Assembly: GCA_903832325.1 (NCBI GenBank)
Contig: CAILBC010000036.1
Coordinates: 62,001-126,000 of the forward strand
Length of the DNA stretch: 64,000 bases
From: an uncultured Sphingomonadales bacterium
GTDB taxonomy: Bacteria > Pseudomonadota > Alphaproteobacteria > Sphingomonadales > Sphingomonadaceae
Reading direction: 5' to 3'
Below, in pieces: positions 9,511-18,400 of this stretch. Each line of letters opens with the position of its first letter. The first letter of the stretch is position 1. The position numbers and the translations under genes are program-made. Under the pieces are notes generated by a model that worked only from the letters and a program-made list of their open reading frames with translations, searched no databases and was not told the DNA's origin.

Positions 9511-10503
9511 CTATGACAAATTCGGTCGTAGCATGGTGCGTGCCGCATCAAGCCGTTCGGCCATCAGTTCGCAAAGCGCAGAAGGTCCCTCAATCACAAG
9601 GTCGTCCGCCCAGGCAAACAGGTGATTGGCCAGTTCGAGCAGCCCGCCCGAATGGAACCGCACCAGCAATTCGTCGCCATCGGCTTCAAGGCGCTGGTCT
9701 GGATGAAATCGCCAGGCGTGCGCGCGCTTGACCGCCCATGGCCTCACTCGCAGCACAATGTCGTGCCCGTCTTCATGGTATATTCCAAAACTCCGTGCGA
9801 GCCATGCGTCGAGATCCCAGTCTTCCGTCGCCCAGCCCATGACCTCGCTCACGCGCACGTCGCTCATCCGGTCGAGCCGATACGTGTAAGGCGGATCATC
9901 CCGGTCCGGCATTTTGCCGACAAGATAGGTGATCGGCCCATGGACCAATCCATGCGGGATCACACGTCGCCAGGCCGGTTCCTCGCTGCCCCCCGGCCGA
10001 TAATCGAATTCCACACAGCGACTCTCCAGGATGGCCGACTGGATTGCTGTCAGATCCTGCGGTGAGGCGATGACAGCCGGCCCAGCCAAAACCCGCGAAC
10101 GCTGCAACCTGGTCAAAAGCTCCAGATCGTTGTCCAAGCGGCGCCGTTCGCTGCTGTCAAACGCGATCTTGATCCTGGACAGCAGTTGTTCCAGCATATC
10201 GGCATTGGCCGTGCCCTCGCGCTTGCCCGCTGTGACGACCGCTTGCAACGCGGCGATTTCGCCTGCTTTGGGCCGGGAATAGGCCCTGCCAGGACTATCC
10301 TTGATGCGGAAGCGTTTGATCCGCCCATCGACCATCTCGTCCAGATCGAAATGTACCAGGATAACATTGCGCATCCGCTCGACAGTTCGGCGGTTGACAT
10401 CAAGCAGTTCCGCCATCTCGTCGAGTGTCAGCCCCTCGATGCTCTCGGTGAGGGCGTAGACAAGCCGCAGCGTGCGGTCGAGTGTATTCATCCGGGCCGG
10501 CAT
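9511..10503 (-). CDS. WYL-domain transcriptional regulator
   Basis: A 330-residue DeoR/WYL-type regulator. An N-terminal winged helix (about residues 5-55, LTLDEMAELLDVNRRTVERM) is followed by a WYL core from about residue 140 (VEFDYRPGG, RRVIPHGLVHGPITYLVG, YRLDRMSDVRVSE) and a C-terminal extension. The start at 10503 avoids a long extension across the intergenic operator. It faces the double-AAA gene and sits at the head of the nuclease-helicase genes. WYL regulators commonly repress defence operons (BrxR, CapW) and respond to nucleic-acid ligands. Three copies of one palindromic motif beside the genes it could control support the same role here. Confidence 0.88.
   Translation of the reverse strand: MPARMNTLDRTLRLVYALTESIEGLTLDEMAELLDVNRRTVERMRNVILVHFDLDEMVDGRIKRFRIKDSPGRAYSRPKAGEIAALQAVVTAGKREGTANADMLEQLLSRIKIAFDSSERRRLDNDLELLTRLQRSRVLAGPAVIASPQDLTAIQSAILESRCVEFDYRPGGSEEPAWRRVIPHGLVHGPITYLVGKMPDRDDPPYTYRLDRMSDVRVSEVMGWATEDWDLDAWLARSFGIYHEDGHDIVLRVRPWAVKRAHAWRFHPDQRLEADGDELLVRFHSGGLLELANHLFAWADDLVIEGPSALCELMAERLDAARTMLRPNLS
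9512..9530. promoter_or_regulatory. Operator-like motif, copy 1 (before the zinc-ribbon gene)
   Basis: On the minus strand this reads TACGAC-CGAATTT-GTCATA, an imperfect inverted repeat. It matches the two other copies at 10595-10615 and 13481-13500 except for one base in the spacer. It overlaps the last codons and stop of the WYL gene and lies about 40 bases upstream of the zinc-ribbon start, suitable for control of the downstream nuclease-helicase genes. Confidence 0.5.
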
Positions 10504-10594
10504 GCTGAAAGTCCTGTCGTACCAATACGCTATTCGCATTGGGATACCCGGACTTGAAATCCTTGCAAGCGGGCCAGTCAGGTCATCGCATAAA

Positions 10595-10615
10595 ATGCGA
10601 CCGATTTTGTCGCAT
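10595..10615. promoter_or_regulatory. Operator-like motif, copy 2 (WYL / AAA intergenic)
   Basis: A perfect inverted repeat, ATGCGAC-N7-GTCGCAT with spacer CGATTTT, ending 11 bases before the ATG of the double-AAA gene and 92 bases before the divergent WYL start. This is the most symmetric of the three copies. A repressor bound here would block expression of the AAA gene and could allow autoregulation of the WYL gene. Confidence 0.6.
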
Positions 10616-10626
10616 GCACGTGGCTT

Positions 10627-12708
10627 ATGAACTGCATGACCACGATCGACACCGAAACACAGAACCAGACGGAACGTCTGGTCCCCCGCCGCACGCCACG
10701 CATTTCTGCCGAGGGAGAGGCGGAGCATTTTGCCCACGCGCTTGCCAGTGTGTTCAGGTGCCTGACCTCTCAACAGCTTGCCCGGTCAGGCGAGGACTTG
10801 CTGGATCTCGCTTCGCGACAGGTGCTCGTCCCGGCGATGGACAAAGTGCGCGACAAGCGCCTGCCTTCGCTCGCAGAAATCCGAGCTGTCGCCGCACAAT
10901 TGGCGCGCAAGCGGCGCAAGGTGACATCGCTCGACAAAGTGATTGGCTGGGTGGCCGATTTGTTCGGGCTTGATGATGTCGAACGCGTGCTGCTGGCCAC
11001 ATTTGCGCGGTGGGGCAAATTCGACACCTGGCGCGAACTGGTGCGCCGCATGCCGGGTTACTGCAGCAATTTGACGCCGGCGATGGCCGCGCGCATTTCT
11101 GGCCTATCTCAAGCTCTCGTCGAGGAAAAGCTGGCGCCCGGAGGCAGACTTTTGGCGGTCCGCCTGCTGCGCGATGACAACGATGGCGAATACAGCCTTG
11201 GCCGCTTGCTGCGTGGGCTTGTGCGGGCTCATCCTGCCAATCGCGAAGACGTGATGCGCTGGCTGATGCCGGATGTGGAAGGCGGTACGCTCGACTGGGA
11301 TGATTTCGCGCATGTCGGCGTGCTCGGCACCATGGCTGAGCGGCTGATTGCTTCGGGTGAGCCAGTCAGCATGCTGTTCTATGGTGAGCCGGGCACGGGC
11401 AAGACCGAATTTGCCCGCGCTCTGGCCCAGCGCCTTGGACGGGGCGCGATCTTTGCCGGACTAACTGACAATGACGGCAAGGAACCCGACCGGGACGAAC
11501 GGCTTGAACATCTCATGTTTCTGCGTGAAGCCTGCCGCCACCAGAGCGACAAGTTGCTCGTCATGGACGAAGCCGATGACGTTCTGGTGATGAGCGAACG
11601 CAATGGCGCCTCCAAGCAGTGGCTCAACCGCCTGGTCGAAGCACCGCAAGTAACGACCATCTGGATTGTGAATGAGCGGTCGAACCTTGATCCCGCGCTT
11701 CTGCGGCGGATGACGCTGGCCATCGAGTTCCTGCGCCCACCACGCGCGGTGCGTGAACGTATCGTGCGGCGCACAGCGAATGCGGCTGGCATCGCGGTGG
11801 ATGACTCCGAAATGCGGGACATCGGCGGTCTGAGAGCGAGTGCCGCGACTATTGCAGCGGGGATGAAGGCCGCACGGTTGATCGATGGCGACGCAGCAAT
11901 GGCCAAGACCGCGATCCATAGCGTGATGCGCGCACTCGGGCAGTCGCGCACGCCCGACCAAGCCGACATCGGTCATTACGATCCGGGTTTTGCTCGGGCG
12001 GACACCGATCTACCAAACCTAGCTGACCGCCTCGTTGCGACCCCAAACAAAGGCTGGAGCCTGTTGTTGTCCGGCCCATCGGGTACGGGCAAGTCAGCGT
12101 TTGCCCGTCACGTAGCCGCGCGCCTGGGGCTGGAGATCGAGGAGCGACGTTGTTCGGACCTGATCAGCCCATTTGTCGGTGAGACCGAACGCAATATCGC
12201 CGAAGCCTTTGCCGCTGCATCCGAACGAGGCGCGCTGTTGCTGCTCGATGAAGCCGACAGTTTTTTGCACCGGCGAGACTGCGCTCAGCGGAGCTGGGAG
12301 GTCACCAAGGTCAACGAAATGCTGGTGCAGATGGAACATCTGCGCATGCCTTTCGTGGCCACTACCAACTTGGCCGAAAACCTCGATCCGGCAACACAAC
12401 GCCGCTTCACCTTGCGCGTGAAGTTCGAGGCGATGACGCCGAACCAGGTGCGCCAGATGTTCCGCACAAGCTTTGGCCAGGAATGGCCATCGCACCTTGC
12501 GCCGCACGATGGCCAGACACCGGGTGATTTTGCGGTGATCGCCCGCCGCGCGCAACTGCTTGACGAGCGCGATCCGCAGGTCCTGCTGCGCTGGCTGGCC
12601 GAAGAAATTGAGGCGCGCGGGCTTCTTCCACGCGCTGCCATGGGCTTTCAGCTGCACTCTGCACCCGATCAGCGACAGCGCGGTGCGGATGATCTGCGGG
12701 CTGCTTGA
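10627..12708 (+). CDS. Tandem AAA ATPase
   Basis: A 693-residue protein with two AAA modules. The first has Walker A GEPGTGKTE near residue 253 and Walker B LLVMDEADDVL. The second has Walker A GPSGTGKSA near residue 483 and Walker B LLLLDEADSFL, with an arginine-finger-like TQRRFTLRV. The N-terminal 220 residues are helical and unassigned. The gene is divergent from the WYL regulator and followed 92 bases later by a HEPN gene. Double-ATPase proteins of this kind recur in defence islands as sensors or remodellers; which substrate this one remodels cannot be told from the sequence. Confidence 0.85.
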   Translation: MNCMTTIDTETQNQTERLVPRRTPRISAEGEAEHFAHALASVFRCLTSQQLARSGEDLLDLASRQVLVPAMDKVRDKRLPSLAEIRAVAAQLARKRRKVTSLDKVIGWVADLFGLDDVERVLLATFARWGKFDTWRELVRRMPGYCSNLTPAMAARISGLSQALVEEKLAPGGRLLAVRLLRDDNDGEYSLGRLLRGLVRAHPANREDVMRWLMPDVEGGTLDWDDFAHVGVLGTMAERLIASGEPVSMLFYGEPGTGKTEFARALAQRLGRGAIFAGLTDNDGKEPDRDERLEHLMFLREACRHQSDKLLVMDEADDVLVMSERNGASKQWLNRLVEAPQVTTIWIVNERSNLDPALLRRMTLAIEFLRPPRAVRERIVRRTANAAGIAVDDSEMRDIGGLRASAATIAAGMKAARLIDGDAAMAKTAIHSVMRALGQSRTPDQADIGHYDPGFARADTDLPNLADRLVATPNKGWSLLLSGPSGTGKSAFARHVAARLGLEIEERRCSDLISPFVGETERNIAEAFAAASERGALLLLDEADSFLHRRDCAQRSWEVTKVNEMLVQMEHLRMPFVATTNLAENLDPATQRRFTLRVKFEAMTPNQVRQMFRTSFGQEWPSHLAPHDGQTPGDFAVIARRAQLLDERDPQVLLRWLAEEIEARGLLPRAAMGFQLHSAPDQRQRGADDLRAA

Positions 12709-12800
12709 CGGGCAGAATTGCACCTGTCCGGCTTGCCGAAAATCTGGCCTAAGTTCTTTAAAGCCGACGCAATCAAGCGATTCGACCATGAAAGCCAACC

Positions 12801-13475
12801 ATGCCTTCGCACGCAGCATCGCTCGACCCCGCCGCCTTGAAGACCAAACAGCGCGCCCTGCGCGACGGATTTCCTGACGCACTAGCCCTCAGGGTTCATC
12901 GCGCGATCAGCTGGCTGACCCGTGCCGAAAACGAAGAGCATTCAGACGTCCGTTTCATCCTGCTGTGGATCGGGTTCAATGCGGCTTATGCCGACAATAT
13001 CGGCCGAGCCATCGACACTGCCGGCAATGAGCGTGACGCCTTTGCCGCATTCTTTGACACGCTTGGCGGCTTTGATGGTGAACGTCGGATCTACGGTGCA
13101 GTGTGGCAGCGGTTCAGCCAGGAAATCCGTGTCCTGCTTGGCAACCAATACATTTTCGGCCCTTTCTGGAAACATCAGAACGGCGAGCCTGGTTATGCCG
13201 ATTGGCGTGACCGGCTGGATCGCGCCAATGTCGCGATTGCCGCCGCTTTACGCCGTCAGGATACGACAACCATCCTGTCGATCCTGTTCGACCGACTTTA
13301 CATGTTGCGCAATCAACTGGTGCATGGCGGAGCGACGTTCGACAGCGCCATCAACCGTGCTCAGGTCCGCGATGGTTGTGCTCTGCTTGGTTTCCTCCTG
13401 CCCATTTTTATCGATTTGATGATGGACAACCCCGGTCATCTTTGGCGGATGCCCCATTATCCGGTGGTCGATTGA
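12801..13475 (+). CDS. HEPN-domain protein (putative RNase)
   Basis: A 224-residue helical protein. FILLWIGFNAAYA near residue 50 and RNQLVHGG at 170-177 (R170, H175) give the Rx4H motif of HEPN ribonucleases. HEPN proteins of this class, similar to Apea-like families, act as toxins or RNA-cleaving effectors in antiviral systems. It follows the tandem-AAA gene at 92 bases and could be the effector that the ATPase controls. No good ribosome-binding site precedes the ATG, so the start is less certain. The catalytic role is inferred from the motif alone. Confidence 0.72.
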   Translation: MPSHAASLDPAALKTKQRALRDGFPDALALRVHRAISWLTRAENEEHSDVRFILLWIGFNAAYADNIGRAIDTAGNERDAFAAFFDTLGGFDGERRIYGAVWQRFSQEIRVLLGNQYIFGPFWKHQNGEPGYADWRDRLDRANVAIAAALRRQDTTTILSILFDRLYMLRNQLVHGGATFDSAINRAQVRDGCALLGFLLPIFIDLMMDNPGHLWRMPHYPVVD

Positions 13476-13480
13476 TTCAA

Positions 13481-13500
13481 CACGACCGATTTTGTCATAC
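13481..13500. promoter_or_regulatory. Operator-like motif, copy 3 (before the membrane protein gene)
   Basis: CACGACCGATTTTGTCATAC. It shares CGACCGATTTTGTC exactly with the copy at 10595-10615 and CGACCGAWTTTGTCATA with the copy at 9512-9530. It lies just after the HEPN gene and 123 bases before the membrane protein gene, which places that gene in the same predicted regulon. Confidence 0.55.
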
Positions 13501-13622
13501 CTGTGTGGTGAGAGAGCGTGTGTGACAATTTTTATGGAGCGGTCGATGACCGGGGATTCATTTGCCCACGAGTTTCACGGCGTGGCGGTAAGCGGTAAGA
13601 CAGTCAGTCAGAAGGGCGGGCC

Positions 13623-14429
13623 GTGGGCAAACTTATAGTTTTGGTGTTCATGGTCGGCTCGATGGGCTTGGTCGGCATAGCGCTGTTCGGCTTTCTGCGC
13701 TTCCTGTTGCTGACCTTGTTGGTCCAAGTTGTAGGCAATGCGGTCCGTGGCGCGCTTGGATTGGTCAAGACCGCGCTGCATGCGCTGATCTTTGTTTTCG
13801 GCACAGCACTTGTGGGTGCATTCATCGTCGGCATCGGGCTGCAGATCATCACGACCCTCGCGGCGGATGGCGCAGCCGCCGATGCGACGATGCCGACCCT
13901 TGTCGCTTTTCTGGTATTTTTTGTGCTGTTGGCTTGGCGCGGTTGGCAATGGCAGGCCCGCCGGAATGGGTCCAATGCCGCCCAACCGGTAGTGTCGGAG
14001 GCAACCATACCTGACGATGGCACGCATACGCTGGAGCTTGCACCCTTGCCCGACGGATATGAGGGCGTTGCTGGCGCCTGGGAAAAGGCCATCAAACTGG
14101 CGCCGGAACGGGGTGAGGAACTGGCAGACGCACAGGCTAGCTGCGCGCAATTGCTGGCCGTAGTGGAACAGCACGAGAGCATTCCCGATGGCGAAATCCG
14201 GGAAACCGTCGTCCTGATCCGCAAACACCTTCAGGCCTTGGTCGACAGCACCGAGCGTCGCCTGCGCGGTGCGTCGGTTGCCGCCAAGAAAGCGACGGTC
14301 GAAGAAATGGTAAAGCTGCTGCTGGGTTTCGGCCAACGCGCCCAGCAAGACCTCGAGGCTGCAGGGCTTACGCCCGAGGAAGATGACGCGGTATTGCGGG
14401 CGCATCTTGCTGCGCGACTGTTTCGGTGA
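13623..14429 (+). CDS. Membrane protein with soluble C-terminal domain, unknown function
   Basis: A 268-residue protein with a GTG start. Hydrophobic segments span about 3-27, 45-82 and 90-110, then WRGWQWQARR marks the end of the membrane part. The C-terminal 140 residues are charged and helical (VAAKKATVEEMVKLLLGFGQRAQQDL). I do not recognise a family. It is preceded by the third operator-like motif, so it is probably part of the WYL-controlled set. Membrane proteins are frequent effectors in antiviral systems, but no pore or toxin motif is evident. Confidence 0.65.
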   Translation: MGKLIVLVFMVGSMGLVGIALFGFLRFLLLTLLVQVVGNAVRGALGLVKTALHALIFVFGTALVGAFIVGIGLQIITTLAADGAAADATMPTLVAFLVFFVLLAWRGWQWQARRNGSNAAQPVVSEATIPDDGTHTLELAPLPDGYEGVAGAWEKAIKLAPERGEELADAQASCAQLLAVVEQHESIPDGEIRETVVLIRKHLQALVDSTERRLRGASVAAKKATVEEMVKLLLGFGQRAQQDLEAAGLTPEEDDAVLRAHLAARLFR

Positions 14430-14594
14430 GAGCTGCCAAGCGCGTTCCGATGGGTATTCAGGCGATGAGCTTTGACGCCGATGAGGGAGGCTCGACTTTG
14501 TGGGCGCATCTGGCTAACCAATTGGTTCGATGAGAGCACAGTTCTCTACTAATAAATTTCACGCCTAGGTATTTATAGAAATAAGGGCATTATT

Positions 14595-15272
14595 GTGCAA
14601 AATTTGATAAGCCAGGAAGCGATAGGACAAGCTCTCGATTGGGCATATGACAAAGCCTTAAATGGAGTTCCTGGATTTGACTCTGCAGAAGACCTTGCAG
14701 CAAGCTACATGAAAGATGGAAACTCGCCGTTGGATCAGGCCAATTCTCTAATCCGGTGGCAAAATTCGAAAGCGGCAACTTCTGGCTTTGTAACAGGTTT
14801 GGGTGGGATAATGACACTGCCCATAGCGGTGCCTGCAAATGTCACCAGTGTATTGTATGTCCAGATTCGGATGATCGCCGCACTTGCCCACATGGGTGGG
14901 CATGACCTCCGCGATGATCGGGTAAAGACTATGGTTTATTCATGCCTAGTTGCGAATAGTGCCAAAGACGTTCTTAAATCCATTGGCGTCGCTGTTGGTA
15001 ACAGGGTCGCACTAAATGCTGTTAAGGCAATCCCGGGAAAAACTTTAACTGCCATCAACCAGGCAGTTGGGATGCGGCTTGTCACAAAATTTGGGCAAAC
15101 TGGTATCATTAATCTTGGGAAAATGGTCCCATTGGTGGGGGGTGTTATCGGCGGTTCATTCGATGCTTTTACAACGAACAAAGTCGGTGTCATTGCGCGA
15201 GATACTTTCATCGACGCAACAGGCACGCGGCATAACAAAGATTTTTCCGACACCAGCGTCGCTGAAAAATAA
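14595..15272 (+). CDS. EcsC-family protein
   Basis: A 225-residue protein with GTG start. GFVTGLGGIMTLPIAVPANVTSVLYVQIRMIAALAHMGGHDL in the middle and a glycine-rich C-terminal segment (GKMVPLVGGVIGGSFDAFTT) are characteristic of the EcsC family, whose founder is linked to ABC transport in Bacillus but whose biochemical role is unclear. The gene and its flanks (about 14530-15480) are visibly more AT-rich than their surroundings, which suggests separate acquisition. No operator-like motif of the WYL set precedes it. Confidence 0.75.
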   Translation: MQNLISQEAIGQALDWAYDKALNGVPGFDSAEDLAASYMKDGNSPLDQANSLIRWQNSKAATSGFVTGLGGIMTLPIAVPANVTSVLYVQIRMIAALAHMGGHDLRDDRVKTMVYSCLVANSAKDVLKSIGVAVGNRVALNAVKAIPGKTLTAINQAVGMRLVTKFGQTGIINLGKMVPLVGGVIGGSFDAFTTNKVGVIARDTFIDATGTRHNKDFSDTSVAEK

Positions 15273-15496
15273 TAACCACTGAAAATATAATGGGAATAAA
15301 TATTTATTGTGCCAGGAAATTTTGATCAGAAGTGCGTGAATCTCTAAAAAGGACTGCAATAACCGGAGATATTTCCGCAAGTAATTTCATGAAGATAAGC
15401 AAATAATTCTCTAAAAATCTTCAAAAATAAAACAGTATCAGAGTGAGAGAGGGAGCGACGCTTTCGAAGTTGAGATAACTCGAAAGGACCGCGCCG

Positions 15497-18400
15497 GTGA
15501 CAGCCCTCAAATCCTGCCTCAATGCTCCTGCTAGCCAGTTGATATCAGCAGCTGATTATATAGTGCCAGCCATTTTGGAGGGGCGGAACGTCTCTCGCAG
15601 CATGTTGAATGCAGCGATGGGCCGGGCCTTTGGCACGGGATCGGCCGATGGCGCTTGGTCCCAGCGTGACAGCTTTCAGATGCTGGAAATCGCCACCCTG
15701 ATGGCCCTACCCAAATTGGCCATCCCCAGCGAGCCAGCCGTCGCTTTGAAATTCCTTGCCGATCTGGATGATCGCTTGCCGACCCAAACTGTTCGCAGCG
15801 AAGGCCAGGTTAGCCTCCAGCACTTCTCAACCCCGCCCACGCTGGCGTGGTTCACTGCGCGGCTCGCCGACTTGCGTGGAGGCGATCAAGTGCTGGAGCC
15901 CAGCGCCGGCACGGGCATGCTCGCCATCTGGGCGCGACAGGCTGCGCGGTTGAACCTCAATGAAATAGATCCCCTTCGGCAGACAATTTTGCAGCGCCTG
16001 TTTCCAGAGGCCAAGGTTACGGGCGTCGATGCAGTACGGATCGGCACCCATCTTTCGGAACGACCCAGCGTTGTTTTGATGAACCCGCCGTTTGCGCGCA
16101 ATGCGGCTGGACAGGACGATGCCGCCGCCGGCGCCCGGCACCTCGCGTCAGCCCTTGGTGTTTTGCGCCCAAACGGCCGTCTGGTCGCGATCATGCCTGA
16201 TAATTTCAGCCCACATGGCCGTCGCGCCGAGATTTTCCAGCGCGCGCTTCAGGGCGCAAGTATTGTCTTTCACGCGCGCCTCGATCGGGCTTTTGCCAAA
16301 CAGGGCACGTCGATCACGGTCCGGCTCCTGGTCGTGGACAAGCGACCAGGCTCAATCAATGCCGCCGTAATCAACCGCGCCAGTGTTGCTGAACTCGTCC
16401 CGTTCCTCGACGATTTGCAAGCCCGTCACCAGATTGAGCGCAATGATCAGTCTGGGTTGCCCGGCCCGACATGCCCGGCGAGATCCCCGGCGCTGTTCGG
16501 CGGCTTGCGTTCCAGGGCTGTCGAAATCCCGAAATCGGCGCCTGCAAATGCATCGAATGACAGTGTTCCTCTGGCTTACTCGCTGCGTGACACGATCGCC
16601 GATGCCGAGCAGGCCGTCGGCGTCTATGTCGCCTATCGACCGCAGCGACTGGTCTTTGCCGATGCCGCTGATCATCCGACACCATTGGTGGAATCCGCCG
16701 CGATGGCATCTGTGGCACTTCCGCCGCCTAGTTATGTGCCCAGTCTGCCGGCCAAGGTCATCCGCGACCGGGTGTTGAGCCGCGCCCAGTTGGAAACACT
16801 GGTCCACGCGCTGGAGGCAACGTCCTCCGATCTGCCCGGCCGCTATCGCATTCCCGAGCGCGGCCTCGAACTGGTGCCCGACGCGGATGGCGCCACCTAT
16901 CGGCGCGGGTTTTTCCTCGGCGATGGCACCGGCGCCGGCAAAGGGCGCCAGCTTGCCTCGATCCTGATGGATCAGTGGCTCCGCGGCAGCCGCCGCCATC
17001 TCTGGATCAGCGAGAGCAATGCGCTGATCGAAGATGCCCGCCGCGACTGGCAAGCGCTGGGCGGTATGGTGCTCGACATTCAGCCGCTCTCGAAAATCAA
17101 GCCCGAGGCTAAGATCCGCCAGTCTGACGGTGTCCTTTTCGCCTCCTATGCAACGCTGCGCAGCGGCACTGGCGATAAGACCCGCCTCCAGCAATTGCTC
17201 GAATGGCTGACGCCGAAATTTGACGGTCTGATCCTGTTTGACGAGGCCCATGCCATGGGCGGTGTTGCCGGTGGTGAAGGCCGGTTCGGTGCCACCAAGG
17301 GCTCGCAACAAGGCATTGTTGGCGTGGAGTTGCAGAACCGTCTCCCGCGCGCCCGCGTGATCTACGCTTCGGCCACCGGCGCCTCTGACGTCAATAATCT
17401 GGCCTATGCAGTCCGGCTCGGCCTATGGGGTGAGGGGACTGCCTTTCCGGACCGCACTTCGTTCATCACCCGCATCCGCGAAGGCGGCATCGCGGCAATG
17501 GAACTCGTTGCGCGCGAATTGAAGGCAATGGGCGTCTATACGGCGCGGGCATTGTCCTACGTTGGGGTCGAATACGACATCCTCGAACACGCGCTCACGC
17601 CGCGCCAGATCAGCGATTTCGATGCCTATGCCGATGCCTGGGCGATCATCCACCGCAACCTTGAAGCGGCGCTAAACGCGTCGGGCGTCACCGATCCGCT
17701 GGAGGGCAAGACCCTCAACGGCCAGGCCCTATCTGCCGCCCGCTCACGCTTCGAAAGCTCGAAGCAGCGCTTCTTCGGTCAGCTTCTCCTTTCGATGAAA
17801 CTGCCCTCGCTGCTCCCGGCGATCGAGGAGGCGCTCGCAACCGACCACAGCATCGTCATCCAACTCGTTTCGACCGCCGAGACCTTGCTCGATCGGCGCT
17901 TGGCCGACCTCTCCGCTGAAGACCGCGCAGAGATCCAGCTTGATCTATCGCCAAGGGAGATCGTCGCCGATTACCTTGATAACGCTTTCCCGACGCGCGC
18001 CATGGAAAGCTATTGGGACGAGGACGGCAATGAGCGTTCGCGCCCGATGTTCGATGAGGCGGGAAACCCAGTCCACTCGCAAGAAGCGCTCCGCATCAAG
18101 GCCGAGACACTGGAGTTGCTCGGTGCCTTGCCGCCAATCGTCCCCGCGCTCGATGCCATCATTTCGCGCTTCGGCACGGATTTCGTCGCCGAAATAACCG
18201 GGCGCACCCGCCGCCTTGTGACTTCGCCGGATGGCAGTCAGCGTCTTGAATCGCGCACGGCCAACCAATCGCTTGCCGATGCCAACGCCTTTATGGGCGG
18301 TGCCAAGCGCATACTGGTCTTCTCGGACGCCGGCGGCACGGGCCGATCCTACCACGCGAGCCTGGATGCCAAAAATCAGCAACGGCGGATGCACTTCCTG

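Noticed and set aside
13535..13637. A 34-codon frame starting ATGGAG before the membrane protein gene
   Set aside because: No conserved character and it overlaps the GTG start of the membrane protein; likely leader sequence.
16352..17311. A 319-codon minus-strand frame
   Set aside because: Antisense shadow of the methylase-helicase gene.
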